Shown here: positions 46,246-55,337 of the stretch, piece after piece
How the letters are laid out: each line of letters starts with the position of its first letter
Position numbering within the stretch: position 1 is the first letter of the stretch
NCBI GenBank assembly: GCA_030653435.1
Contig: JAURZI010000141.1
Span: 62,001 to 126,000 of the forward strand
Length of the DNA: 64,000 bases
Reading direction: 5' to 3'
DNA from: Methylovulum sp.
Lineage (GTDB): Bacteria > Pseudomonadota > Gammaproteobacteria > Methylococcales > Methylomonadaceae
The notes under the pieces: generated by a model
What the model saw: only the letters and a program-made list of their open reading frames with translations
What the model was told of the DNA's origin: nothing
The model's database searches: none
Made by a program: the position numbers and the translations under genes

Positions 46246-47322
46246 ATGCCACAACAAGTTACCTGTCGCGAGTTGTTATCACCTATTGATTTCGCAACGA
46301 TCCAAACCAGCCGGGAAGAGTTAATACAGGCTGTAGCACAATACGCACGGCCTGATTACCAGAAAGCCTTCTGGCAAATATCAAATACGTTCGTCCCTTA
46401 CATCGGCTTATGGGCGTTGATGATGTATTTCACCTTACAAGGTTATTCGTACTGGATAACGTTGTTATTAGCCATCCCGGCTGCCGGCCTGTTGGTGCGT
46501 ATTTTTATTTTTTTCCACGATTGCACGCACGGCGCTTTTTTCCCGTCACGCAAGGCGAATCGCATCTTGGGCTATATTGCCGGTACTTTGGTGTTTACGC
46601 CGTTTGAAGATTGGCAACGCGTCCATGTTATCCACCATGCTGCAGCGGGTGATCTGGACCGACGGGGCAGGGGCGATATTTGGACCTTGACGGTCGATGA
46701 ATATTTGGCGGCATCGAGGTTAAAACGCTTGGCTTACCGATTGTTCCGCAACCCTCTGGTGTTGTTTGGCATCATTCCGGCGGTTTTGTTTTTGGTCATC
46801 AACCGGTTTGCAAGCCCTGGCGCAGGAAAACGCGAGCGCCGCAGTGTTATGCTGACCAATGCCGGTATTGCCGGTATCTTAATTGCGATGAGCCTCAGCT
46901 TGGGGTTCCAAAATTATGTGCTGATTCAATTGCCTATCATCTTGATGGCGGCTAGTGCCGGTATGTGGCTGTTTTATGTCCAGCATCAATATGAAGATGT
47001 TTATTGGACGCGGCATTCAAACTGGGATCTGACCAAATCGGGACTGGAAGGGAGTTCGTACTATAAATTGCCTAAAGTGCTGCAATGGTTGGTAGGTAAT
47101 ATCGGCCTGCATCATATCCACCACGTCAGGGCTAATATCCCTAACTATAATTTGCAGCGTTGTTATGATGAAGTGCCGGCTTTGCAGGCTATAGCCCCGC
47201 TGACTATACGCAAGAGCCTGAAGTCCCTATGGCTGAATTTGTGGGATGAACAGCGACAAAAACTGGTGAGTTTCCGGGCTATTAACAGGTTGCCGCGCGG
47301 TAAGACTTCGGTTAGAGACTGA
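46246..47322 (+). CDS. Membrane fatty acid desaturase
   Basis: The 358-aa protein has four or more hydrophobic segments and the three histidine boxes of the membrane di-iron desaturases: HDCTH near residue 91, HVIHH near residue 126, and HHIHH near residue 285. The family inserts double bonds into acyl-lipid or acyl-CoA chains; the position cannot be read from sequence. It lies alone on the plus strand. The start has no good ribosome-binding site, but no better in-frame start lies upstream. Confidence 0.9.
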   Translation: MPQQVTCRELLSPIDFATIQTSREELIQAVAQYARPDYQKAFWQISNTFVPYIGLWALMMYFTLQGYSYWITLLLAIPAAGLLVRIFIFFHDCTHGAFFPSRKANRILGYIAGTLVFTPFEDWQRVHVIHHAAAGDLDRRGRGDIWTLTVDEYLAASRLKRLAYRLFRNPLVLFGIIPAVLFLVINRFASPGAGKRERRSVMLTNAGIAGILIAMSLSLGFQNYVLIQLPIILMAASAGMWLFYVQHQYEDVYWTRHSNWDLTKSGLEGSSYYKLPKVLQWLVGNIGLHHIHHVRANIPNYNLQRCYDEVPALQAIAPLTIRKSLKSLWLNLWDEQRQKLVSFRAINRLPRGKTSVRD

Positions 47323-47382
47323 TACTTATCTGCTTTTACTGTAGCCAGAAGTGCAGACAAAACCTGCACTCCTGAAAGGCTA

Positions 47383-48486
47383 TCAACTCATGCCAACCGC
47401 TTGCCGTTTCGCCCCCCAGTTACCCGGTTGGGCATTAAACACACCGGCGCAACGCTCGCCGCAAAAGAGGCAACAACCTTGCTGATCCAGATTCCATTCC
47501 GATAGTTCATACCAATCCCGGCCTATCAATAACTTGCCACAGCCGTGGCAATAGGTGCTGTCTGCTGATTTGTCATGGACGTTGCCGACATAGGCGTAAT
47601 GCACGCCATTTTTTAATGCGATGTTCCGTGCCATTAACAATGATGAGATGGGCGTACGCGGCTTGTCCTGCATTTTCCAGTCCGGGTGGAAGGCGGTGAA
47701 ATGCATAGGCACGTCCGGCCCCAGATGTTCTACTACCCATTGCGTCATGGCTTCCAGCTCAGCTTCCGAATCATTCTCGCCGGGAATAAGCAATGTCGTC
47801 AGTTCCAGCCAGACTTGGGTTTCATGCTTAATGTATGCAAGCGTTTCTAAAACCGGTTGCAAATGGCTGCCGGTGATTTGATGATAAAAGCGCTCGCTAA
47901 AGGCCTTTAAATCAATGTTGGCGGCATCCATCCATTGATAAAACTCGGCTCTGGGCTGTTCACAAACATAACCCGCCGAAACGGCGACGGATTTTATGCC
48001 GAGATTTCTACAGGCCTGGGCCGTATCTATGGCATATTCATGAAACACGACCGGATCGTTATAGGTGTAAGCGACGCTATCACAGCCGTAATTCAGGGCC
48101 GCCTGGGCAATCGCGTCGGGTGACGCCTGGCTCATCAGCGTATCCATTTCGCGTGATTTGCTGATGTCCCAATTTTGGCAGAACTTGCAAGCCAGATTAC
48201 AACCGGCGGTGCCAAAAGAGAACACCGGCGTACCGGGTAAAAAATGGTTCAACGGCTTTTTTTCGATAGGGTCGATAGCAAAACCGCTGGAACGCCCGTA
48301 ACTGGTCATGACAATCTGGTCGTCCAGATTTTGTCTGACGAAGCACAAGCCGCGTTGATCCGTGTGCAATTTGCAAAATCTCGGACAAAGATCGCATTGG
48401 ATACGGTTATCGTCCAGCTTGTGCCAATAACGGGTTTTGACCGTGTCGGCTTGCGTTTCACCGTTATATGCAATAAATTCGGTCAT
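47383..48486 (-). CDS. AmmeMemoRadiSam system radical SAM enzyme
   Basis: The 367-aa protein has the radical-SAM cluster motif CNLACKFC (about residues 95-102). Extra Cys motifs occur at the N-terminus (CDLCPRFCKL, about 34-43) and the C-terminus (CHGCGKLL; CCLFCGERCAG). This layout matches the AmmeMemoRadiSam radical SAM family, which is related to PflA-type activases. Its reaction is unknown. It diverges from the Memo and AMMECR1 genes across a 151-bp spacer, completing the trio. TAGGAG precedes the ATG. Confidence 0.92.
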   Translation of the reverse strand: MTEFIAYNGETQADTVKTRYWHKLDDNRIQCDLCPRFCKLHTDQRGLCFVRQNLDDQIVMTSYGRSSGFAIDPIEKKPLNHFLPGTPVFSFGTAGCNLACKFCQNWDISKSREMDTLMSQASPDAIAQAALNYGCDSVAYTYNDPVVFHEYAIDTAQACRNLGIKSVAVSAGYVCEQPRAEFYQWMDAANIDLKAFSERFYHQITGSHLQPVLETLAYIKHETQVWLELTTLLIPGENDSEAELEAMTQWVVEHLGPDVPMHFTAFHPDWKMQDKPRTPISSLLMARNIALKNGVHYAYVGNVHDKSADSTYCHGCGKLLIGRDWYELSEWNLDQQGCCLFCGERCAGVFNAQPGNWGAKRQAVGMS

Positions 48487-48637
48487 GGGATACTCCTAAG
48501 CTGAAGCAATTAAGAAACCGTCCCGTCAAGGCATAAAGCCTGCGGGCAGGGCGCAAGACGGATATACAGACAAAGTATAGGCCAACAGACTGATGTCAAG
48601 TTCCATTAAATCCCATTATGGGAAAGAGGACAATATT

Positions 48638-49417
48638 ATGAACAGATTACCCGCTGTCGCAGGCGCGTTTTATCCGGCAAAACCAGCACAACTGCACGCC
48701 ATGATAGGCCATTATTTGCATGATGCCGATAGCGGCGGAAAAGTCCCCAAAGCCATTATTGCTCCGCATGCCGGTTATGTTTATTCAGGTCCGATAGCCG
48801 CTAGCGCTTATGCCCGGTTAACAAAAGCACATGATTTGATTACCCGCGTCGTGTTGATCGGGCCATCCCATCATGTTGCGTTCAGGGGCTTGGCGGTTAG
48901 CCGGGCGCAGTGGTTCACGACGCCGCTAGGCAGCATCCCCGTCGATCAGGCCGCCGTGCAGTCCATAGCCGGATTGGCTTTTGTCGCCTATATTGAGGAG
49001 GCGCATACGTATGAGCACAGCCTGGAAGTGCAGCTGCCTTTTTTGCAGGAAACGCTGGATAGCTTCAGTATTGTGCCTATCGTCGCGGGCGACGCTTCGC
49101 CGGAACAGGTCGGCGAAGTGCTTGCTGCGTTGTGGGGCGGTGACGAAACGCTGATCGTCATCAGCTCCGATCTGAGTCATTACCATGATTATGCGACGGC
49201 GTGCCGGCTGGACAGGGCCACGAGTTCAGCGATAGAGACGCTGCACTATGAAAAACTGGATTATGAATCCGCCTGTGGCAGGGTTCCGGTCAGCGGATTA
49301 TTAAAGGTCGCCCAAGAAAAATCATTGACTGTTAAAAACATAGATTTACGCAACTCCGGCGATACGGCGGGCGATAAAAACAAAGTGGTGGGGTACGGCG
49401 CTTATGTCATTGACTAA
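48638..49417 (+). CDS. AmmeMemoRadiSam system protein B (Memo-like)
   Basis: The 259-aa protein has the Memo-family features RLPAVAGAFYPAKPAQL, APHAGYVYSG, GPSHHVAFRG, EHSLEVQLPF and ISSDLSHYHDY. The conserved His residues resemble extradiol dioxygenase/LigB metal ligands; copper redox activity has been proposed for human MEMO1. ATG 48638 is chosen for GAAAGAGGA and the family start. Its last 14 bases overlap the AMMECR1 gene. Confidence 0.93.
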   Translation: MNRLPAVAGAFYPAKPAQLHAMIGHYLHDADSGGKVPKAIIAPHAGYVYSGPIAASAYARLTKAHDLITRVVLIGPSHHVAFRGLAVSRAQWFTTPLGSIPVDQAAVQSIAGLAFVAYIEEAHTYEHSLEVQLPFLQETLDSFSIVPIVAGDASPEQVGEVLAALWGGDETLIVISSDLSHYHDYATACRLDRATSSAIETLHYEKLDYESACGRVPVSGLLKVAQEKSLTVKNIDLRNSGDTAGDKNKVVGYGAYVID

Positions 49418-49961
49418 AGAACATCAACAGCAACTGCTGGCTTTGGCGAAACGGGCTATTGAATATGGTGTGCGTACAGGCCGGCCATTAAAACTCGTGT
49501 TGGCTGATTTTCCGGCCGAATTGACGGAACTTCGGGCGACTTTTGTCACGCTAGAAAAACACCATCAGTTGCGTGGCTGTATCGGCATGTTGGAAGCCGT
49601 CAGGCCGTTGGCTGAAGATATTGCCGAAAACGCTTATGCGGCGGCCTTCAACGATCCACGTTTTCCGCCGCTGAGGGCGGAAGAATTAAGCGAACTGGAT
49701 ATACACCTGTCGATACTCACGCAGCCGGAACCTGTTTTTTTTACATCCGAACAGGAGCTGCTGGGGCAGCTTCAGCCCGGCGTAGACGGTTTGATCCTCG
49801 AAGCAGGCCGTCGGCGCGGCACTTTTCTGCCTTCAGTCTGGGAGTCGCTACCCGAACCTGCACAATTCCTGCGGCATTTAAAACAAAAAGCGGGTCTGCC
49901 TTCGGATTACTGGTCTGACACGGTCCGGGTTTATCGGTATCGCACTGAAGTTATCGCTTGA
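49404..49961 (+). CDS. AmmeMemoRadiSam system protein A (AMMECR1 domain)
   Basis: The 185-aa protein carries the AMMECR1 signature LRGCIGMLEA (about residues 58-67), followed by AFNDPRFPPL. LSELDIHLSILTQPE and the C-terminal EPAQFLRHLKQKAGLPSDYW also match. The biochemical function of the domain is unknown. The gene overlaps the Memo-like gene and is certainly co-transcribed with it. Confidence 0.94.
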   Translation: MSLTKEHQQQLLALAKRAIEYGVRTGRPLKLVLADFPAELTELRATFVTLEKHHQLRGCIGMLEAVRPLAEDIAENAYAAAFNDPRFPPLRAEELSELDIHLSILTQPEPVFFTSEQELLGQLQPGVDGLILEAGRRRGTFLPSVWESLPEPAQFLRHLKQKAGLPSDYWSDTVRVYRYRTEVIA

Positions 49962-50291
49962 GGCAGCTGGATGTGCTGGCGCAACGCGCCTTTATGGCTT
50001 GCGGGATCTATCCACAGGTCATGGGCATTAACGTAGCAACGCGCAACTAAGTCCCGGAAGCTCTAGCTTCGAGCGTAACCTCGCGTAAATCCTGTATGCG
50101 TTGCGTCAATAAATCGGAATGCCTCTGTGCCAGGTTCACCGTGAAAAATAGGTTCCCCCTGCTATGTCAGCTCTTCTATAGCGCATATCTTTTATCTCTT
50201 TGCCCTTCTTTGTTGGGCTTCATTGCATTCAGCCCAACCACCGCGCTCGGAGTAGGCCGGAATCGACTGTAAACAAGCAGCGCGAGCATTA
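49962..50291. other. Intergenic stretch with two short palindromes
   Basis: No gene is visible in these 330 bp between convergent genes. A family C palindrome GAAGCT-CT-AGCTTC lies at 50057-50070. A hairpin with perfect arms GTTGGGCT / AGCCCAAC lies at 50212-50238; it is of a kind often dispersed in bacterial genomes and may terminate the XRE gene. Confidence 0.5.
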
Positions 50292-50669
50292 TTAACCGGA
50301 CTTGGTCAACAGCGCGTTGATTTGTTTCAGGTACTCGATTTCCTTGTCTTTTTGCTCGTTAAGCAACTGCTGTATTTCCAGCTCGGCTTGCAAGTGCTGA
50401 TATTCCGGCGAACAGGAACCGATATGCCAGTTGCTTTGATTTTGTTCGCAAGCCAGATTTAATACACTTTTCTCATTCACCTCAAACAAATTCGCCAGCT
50501 TAACGCCGAACAGCTCAGCAATCTGCTCAAGCCGCGATAAATTCACGTCGGTTTCGCCGCGTTCGATACTGCCGTAACCGTTCAGCGACATGCCCAACCG
50601 GGTGGCGACCTCCTCCTGCGACCAGCCTTTCAACAGCCGCACCTGCCGGATTTTTTCGTGTATTGACAT
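50292..50669 (-). CDS. XRE-family transcriptional regulator with coiled-coil tail
   Basis: The 125-aa protein has an N-terminal HTH_3/XRE domain (about residues 5-62), including WSQEEVATRLGMSLNGYGSI and LSRLEQIAELFGVKLANLF. A C-terminal Gln/Glu-rich coiled coil (about 90-118) probably dimerises it. Two cysteines flank the linker region. It diverges from the RCC1-like RTX gene 209 bp away and may control it, but no operator was recognised. Homology begins at the chosen ATG. Confidence 0.85.
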   Translation of the reverse strand: MSIHEKIRQVRLLKGWSQEEVATRLGMSLNGYGSIERGETDVNLSRLEQIAELFGVKLANLFEVNEKSVLNLACEQNQSNWHIGSCSPEYQHLQAELEIQQLLNEQKDKEIEYLKQINALLTKSG

Positions 50670-50783
50670 AAATACCTAATCTTATGGGTTAAATACCAAG
50701 TGTGGCTTGATTGTAGCAAATTACCGGGTGTTTATAATCATGCCGCTACACCTTTCTTTAGTCTACCCACATAAGTCGGGACA

Positions 50784-50815
50784 AAACCTTCCAGGTTTTA
50801 AAACCTGGAAGGTTT
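50784..50815. repeat. Perfect 32-bp palindrome (family D)
   Basis: The arms AAACCTTCCAGGTTTT and its complement abut with no spacer. Related AAACCTGGAAGGTTT palindromes are found dispersed in several bacterial genomes. It lies between the XRE gene and the RTX gene, about 60 bp before the latter. Confidence 0.9.
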
Positions 50816-50877
50816 GCCGTTCTGATGGTCTCGGCTTAAGCAGATAACTTTTCGTTCATCCTTTTTGGAGTTTAATC

Positions 50878-52896
50878 ATGGCCGCAACGTATACCGTAAC
50901 CATCACACCGAATCAAAAATTATTTCAAGGACATACCCTGGGCGAATGGAGTAATTATAGCGCATTCGCCGTTATCAAAGCCGACGGTTCGGTGGTGACT
51001 TGGGGGGATAGTCAATATGGCGGCGATAGCAGCGACGTAGCCAATGAACTGGATGGCAGCATCGATGTCACGCAGATTTTTTCAACATACGGTGCCTTTG
51101 CCGCGCTACGCGCCGACGGCTCGGTGGTGTCTTGGCAATATGGCAGAAATTTATTAAGCCCCAACAGTGCCTTAGCCGGTCAACTGGATGGCTATATCGA
51201 CGTCACGCAAATTTTTTCAACATACAATGCCTTTGCCGCGCTACGCACCGATGGCTCGGTCGTGACTTGGGGATATTACTATAGTGGCGACGTAGCCAAT
51301 GAACTGGATGGCAGCATCGATGTCACGCAGATTTTTTCAACATACGGTGCCTTTGCCGCGCTACGCGCCGACGGCTCGGTCGTGACTTGGGGGGATAGCG
51401 TTTATGGCGATTATGGCGGCGACAGCAACGGCGTAGCCAATGAACTGGATGGCAGCATCGATGTCACGCAGATTTTTTCAACATATGGTTCCTTTGCCGC
51501 GCTACGCGCCGATGGCTCGGTCGTGACTTGGGGGGATTACTATAGTGGCGGCTCCAGCAGCGGCGTAGCCAATGGACTGGATGGCCGCATCGATGTCACG
51601 CAGATTTTTTCAACACACGGTGCCTTTGCCGCGCTACGCGCCGACGGCTCGGTGGTGACTTGGGGGGATTACTACAGCGGCGATGTAGCCGGACTGAATG
51701 GCCGCATCGCTGTCACGCAGATTTTTTCAAATGATGGAGCCTTTGCCGCGCTACGCGCCGACGGTTCGGTGGTGACTTGGGGGGCGAGCTTTTATGGCGG
51801 TGATAGCAGCGACGTAGCCGATGAACTGGATGGCGGCATCGACATCACGCAGATTTTTTCAACCCGACAAGCCTTTGCCGCGTTGCGGGCCGATGGCTCG
51901 GTGGTGACTTGGGGGGATAGCTATAGTGGCGGTGATAGCAACGACGTAGCAAATGAACTGGATGGCAGCATTGACATCACGCAGATTTTTTCAACTAATG
52001 CAGGAGCCTTTGCCGCGCTACGCTCCGACGGTTCGGTAGTGACTTGGGGGGATAGTAATAGTGGCGGTGACAGCAGCGACATAGCCGCTCTCCTCGACTC
52101 CGACGTCGTCAGCTTCGCCAACATCTACACTAACGACGTCTACCAAGCCCTCAATCATGCCCCTACCGGCGCCGTCAGCATCGACGACATATCGCCGAAG
52201 ATCGGCCAAACCTTGACCGCCGCCAACACCTTGGCCGACGAGGACGGCTTGGGCGCCATTACTTACACCTGGAAAGCTGGCGATACCGTGCTGGCGACCG
52301 GCGACAGTTACACGCTGACGATGAACGAAGTCGGTAAAAAGATCAAAGTCACCGCCAGTTATACCGACGGCCTCGGCAATACCGAAAGCGTCAACAGCGC
52401 CGTGACCGGCAAGGTGCAAATCGCTAATCTGCTATTAAACGGCAGCGCAGGCAACGATGTGTTAACCGGCGGCATCCGCAACGATACGCTAAACGGCGGT
52501 GCCGGCAACGACACGCTTAATGGCGGTGCCGGCAAGGATAAGCTGAACGGTGGCACGGGCAACGATGTGCTGACCGGCGGTGCGGGCAAGGACAGTTTTG
52601 TTTTAGACAGCGCACTGGCGAATAACGTCGACAAGCTGACGGATTTTTCGGTGGTCGACGACACCCTGGTTCTGGAAAACGGCATTTTTACATCGCTAAT
52701 CAAAACCGGCCTGTTAAAAGCCGACAACCTGGTTATCGGCAGCGCTGCGTTAGACAGCAACGATTTTATCGTCTACAACAAGGCCACCGGTGCGTTGTCG
52801 TACGACGCCGACGGCAACGGCGCCGCCGCCGCGGCGCAAATTGCCGCGCTGGGCGTTAATCTTCCCTTGACCCCTGCGGATTTTGTCGTGATTTAA
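50878..52896 (+). CDS. Secreted RTX protein with RCC1-like repeats
   Basis: The 672-aa protein has nine repeats of about 45 residues (about 30-415) built around AALRADGSVVTWGDS and VANELDGSIDVTQIFST. They resemble RCC1-like propeller blades (DGSVxxWG). The repeats are nearly identical at DNA level. An Ig-like domain (about 425-515: GQTLTAANTLADEDG) and an RTX block (about 525-570: GGAGNDTLNGGAGKDKL) follow. The C-terminal tail is homologous to that of the 41060-44776 protein (ALDSNDFIVYNKATGALSYD). No signal peptide is present, so type I secretion is expected. GGAG precedes the ATG. Confidence 0.85.
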   Translation: MAATYTVTITPNQKLFQGHTLGEWSNYSAFAVIKADGSVVTWGDSQYGGDSSDVANELDGSIDVTQIFSTYGAFAALRADGSVVSWQYGRNLLSPNSALAGQLDGYIDVTQIFSTYNAFAALRTDGSVVTWGYYYSGDVANELDGSIDVTQIFSTYGAFAALRADGSVVTWGDSVYGDYGGDSNGVANELDGSIDVTQIFSTYGSFAALRADGSVVTWGDYYSGGSSSGVANGLDGRIDVTQIFSTHGAFAALRADGSVVTWGDYYSGDVAGLNGRIAVTQIFSNDGAFAALRADGSVVTWGASFYGGDSSDVADELDGGIDITQIFSTRQAFAALRADGSVVTWGDSYSGGDSNDVANELDGSIDITQIFSTNAGAFAALRSDGSVVTWGDSNSGGDSSDIAALLDSDVVSFANIYTNDVYQALNHAPTGAVSIDDISPKIGQTLTAANTLADEDGLGAITYTWKAGDTVLATGDSYTLTMNEVGKKIKVTASYTDGLGNTESVNSAVTGKVQIANLLLNGSAGNDVLTGGIRNDTLNGGAGNDTLNGGAGKDKLNGGTGNDVLTGGAGKDSFVLDSALANNVDKLTDFSVVDDTLVLENGIFTSLIKTGLLKADNLVIGSAALDSNDFIVYNKATGALSYDADGNGAAAAAQIAALGVNLPLTPADFVVI

Positions 52897-53047
52897 GAAT
52901 CGATGGGGTCAGCCATGTCGGGCACGCTGTTTTGCCCGACATCAATGCTGCCCGGCTCAGTTCGTAGGCTGGGCAACAGCTTTATCGTTGCCCAACGTCA
53001 ATGAAATAGAATAACTGGGGTCAGAATAAGCATGCCCGACTAGCTGG

Positions 53048-54943
53048 TTACCAATGCAATGCCCGCAAACGCGAGAATTTTTTCCGTTGGTGCTCCTGCA
53101 TCCTAATCATCACATTCACCAAGGCTTCGATAGCATCCAATATATAAGGGCCTTTGTTCAACATCACGCATTCGGCGCGGACAGCCATCGCCGCATCGGT
53201 GAATTCGGGCCTTGAGCGGACGCCTTTCTTGGCGATAGACTCCAGGACCTGGGTCGCCCAGATCACCGGCACGTGGGCGGCCTCGCAGACCCAGAGCAAT
53301 TCTTCCTGAATTTCGGCGAGACGGGCGCTGCCCAGTTCGACGGCCAAATCGCCTCTGGCAATCATAATGCCTAGACTGTGCCGTCCTATGGTGCCGAGAA
53401 TAATGTCGGGCAGATTCTTGACCGCAAGATTGGTTTCTATTTTGGCAATGATGGGTATCTCGCTGGCATTACGTTTGGCGAGTTCCACCATTAAATAATC
53501 CATATCCGCCAGTGTTTCGACGAACGAAAAGCCGATTAAATCAGCATGGGTGCAGGCGAAATCAAGATCCAGCAAGTCTTTTTCACTAAGCGGCGGCAAA
53601 CCCAGTGCAGTTTCTGGAAAGTTGATGCCTTTATCGCTTTGTATGCACACGCCGCTACTGCGCGCCCGGTTGACACGCAACAACACGCCTTGTTCGGTAA
53701 TGCTTTCTACTACGGCGCCAAGCTTGCCGTCGTCTATCCACACCGGTTGACCGATGGCCAGCTTGGCGCTGAAAGACGATAAGGTGCAGCCGATTTGCGC
53801 GGGCTTTATCAATATGCCGTTTTCATCGTATTCAGCCGGCATACCGGCAACATCATTTTCAGTCAGCAATAACATATCATTCTTGAACAGGCGAATTTCC
53901 AGGGCTTCGCCGGTAAACGTCCCCAATGGATAGATATCGGCAGCGTCAGTCGCAGTGTCCATTTCCGGGCCAAGCAGCGCCAATTCACAGCCGGACATCA
54001 GATAACCTCCCTGATTGCAGCTGGCCAGCCATTCCGTACTGGAAACGGCGCGTTCTATTTGTAAATAACGCTGTTTGAGCCGGGCATCAATAAATCCGAG
54101 CCGACAGCCTGGACTGAGCCGCTGGTGCAGTGTTTCAGGAATAGGGACGCGGAATAGGCTGGTAGCACCTTCTGTTACTGGCGGCTCTTGGGTGTTGTCT
54201 GTAGTCAACACCAATTGCGCTGCGGCGATGACCTTGCCGCAACTGTCTTTTTTTACTTTGAGGTGATGTACAGGCGGGCCAGACGCAATCTCGCCTGTGC
54301 GGATTTTATGGCCGGCCAGATCCATCAAAATCCGACAGATTTTGCCGGTTTCTGTTTCGGCTCGGCGTATATTGCGGATCATGCGCCGCCAAAGCGTGGC
54401 GTCATCGTGGGCGCAGTTGATTCTGGCGCAGGTCATGCCTTTTTCCAACAGTGCCAGGATAAGCCCGTAATCCCAGGCTGTTTCTGTCGCCAGCGTGACC
54501 ATGACATGGACTTTGCTGTGTTCGTGAAACGGGCCAAACAATTCGATGCTATGTTGGTCCAGCAATTGCAATCCGCGATTAAAGCCATATTCACTAGGGT
54601 TTTTGTCGCTAGGCCGATACGATTTGTCGGTGGCCCGCTGTAACACATCTATGACGGCATTTAGCGTTGATAAGACTGAGGCTTCTGATCTGCCCAGTGA
54701 TGACAGACCCGCCTGGGCCAGCCGATCCTGTAAATGGCGCAGGTCAAATTGCCGAAGCGCCAGATAATGCGCGAGGTTGGCCGCGCTGCGGTTAAATGCG
54801 CCGTCGTGATAATTCGCCTTATATTTTTGCAGGCGATTATGGGCATGCTGGGCAATGTCCTCGCGCAAATCCGAGAGCTCCAACAACAGTTGTTTAAGGG
54901 TGTCGTCGTAAATATCGTGGTTGTTAAATGGCTGGTTAGGCAT
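53048..54943 (-). CDS. Atypical pyruvate kinase: long N-terminus, no C-domain
   Basis: Pyruvate kinase makes pyruvate and ATP from PEP and ADP. In this 631-aa protein the barrel starts near residue 145, with ARINCAH (Arg174, Asn176) and DLAGHKIRTG (208-217). Later come IIAKIET (catalytic Lys), MIARGDLAVE and ATQVLES. Lys213 with Leu209 is the signature of K+-independent enzymes. Residues 1-140 are an extra helical region, and the B-domain is larger than usual. The allosteric C-domain is missing, since the chain ends about 40 residues after MLNKGPY. GAAGGAAAAG precedes the ATG. The core ligands appear intact, so activity is likely. Confidence 0.85.
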   Translation of the reverse strand: MPNQPFNNHDIYDDTLKQLLLELSDLREDIAQHAHNRLQKYKANYHDGAFNRSAANLAHYLALRQFDLRHLQDRLAQAGLSSLGRSEASVLSTLNAVIDVLQRATDKSYRPSDKNPSEYGFNRGLQLLDQHSIELFGPFHEHSKVHVMVTLATETAWDYGLILALLEKGMTCARINCAHDDATLWRRMIRNIRRAETETGKICRILMDLAGHKIRTGEIASGPPVHHLKVKKDSCGKVIAAAQLVLTTDNTQEPPVTEGATSLFRVPIPETLHQRLSPGCRLGFIDARLKQRYLQIERAVSSTEWLASCNQGGYLMSGCELALLGPEMDTATDAADIYPLGTFTGEALEIRLFKNDMLLLTENDVAGMPAEYDENGILIKPAQIGCTLSSFSAKLAIGQPVWIDDGKLGAVVESITEQGVLLRVNRARSSGVCIQSDKGINFPETALGLPPLSEKDLLDLDFACTHADLIGFSFVETLADMDYLMVELAKRNASEIPIIAKIETNLAVKNLPDIILGTIGRHSLGIMIARGDLAVELGSARLAEIQEELLWVCEAAHVPVIWATQVLESIAKKGVRSRPEFTDAAMAVRAECVMLNKGPYILDAIEALVNVMIRMQEHQRKKFSRLRALHW

Positions 54944-55337
54944 ACTTTTCCTTCTTTGCGGGTGAAATGTGTTGGCTCAAGGTGCAGTTGCAAGCAAGGC
55001 ATTCGTCGGCTGGTCCAACTTGACAACGAACGCCTGAAACCCTAAAGCCAACCGACAACCGTTACACTGCCCCGCTAAGTCATCGGCACTGCGGCGAAAA
55101 CCCTATGGGCGCCGATATCCACGAGCTGGGTCGATGCCGCCGAAGCGGGGCAGGTCAATTGGTCACTCTAGGCGTTATTCCGGAAAAACGCGTGCATTAA
55201 TTGCCCTTAATCGCACAGGTGACCCCTTCTGTTTGATTGTTTAAAAAGGAGGATTTTATGTGCGCTAAGGACACGGAAAAATAGCGAAAATCGGATCTTG
55301 GCTTGGGTATCGCGCATCCTCCACTACAGCTTAAAAC
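54944..55337. other. Intergenic stretch with an 8-codon mini-ORF behind a strong ribosome-binding site
   Basis: No gene of normal size is visible in these 394 bp. On the plus strand AAGGAGGA stands 5-6 bp before the ATG at 55258, but the frame ends after eight codons at 55284 (MCAKDTEK). It could be a leader peptide, a gene remnant or chance. Confidence 0.4.

Noticed and set aside
50960-52090. Regularly spaced DNA repeats that could suggest a CRISPR array
   Set aside because: The repeats are 120-150 bp apart, in frame, and encode protein blades; there are no short direct repeats with unique spacers and no cas genes.
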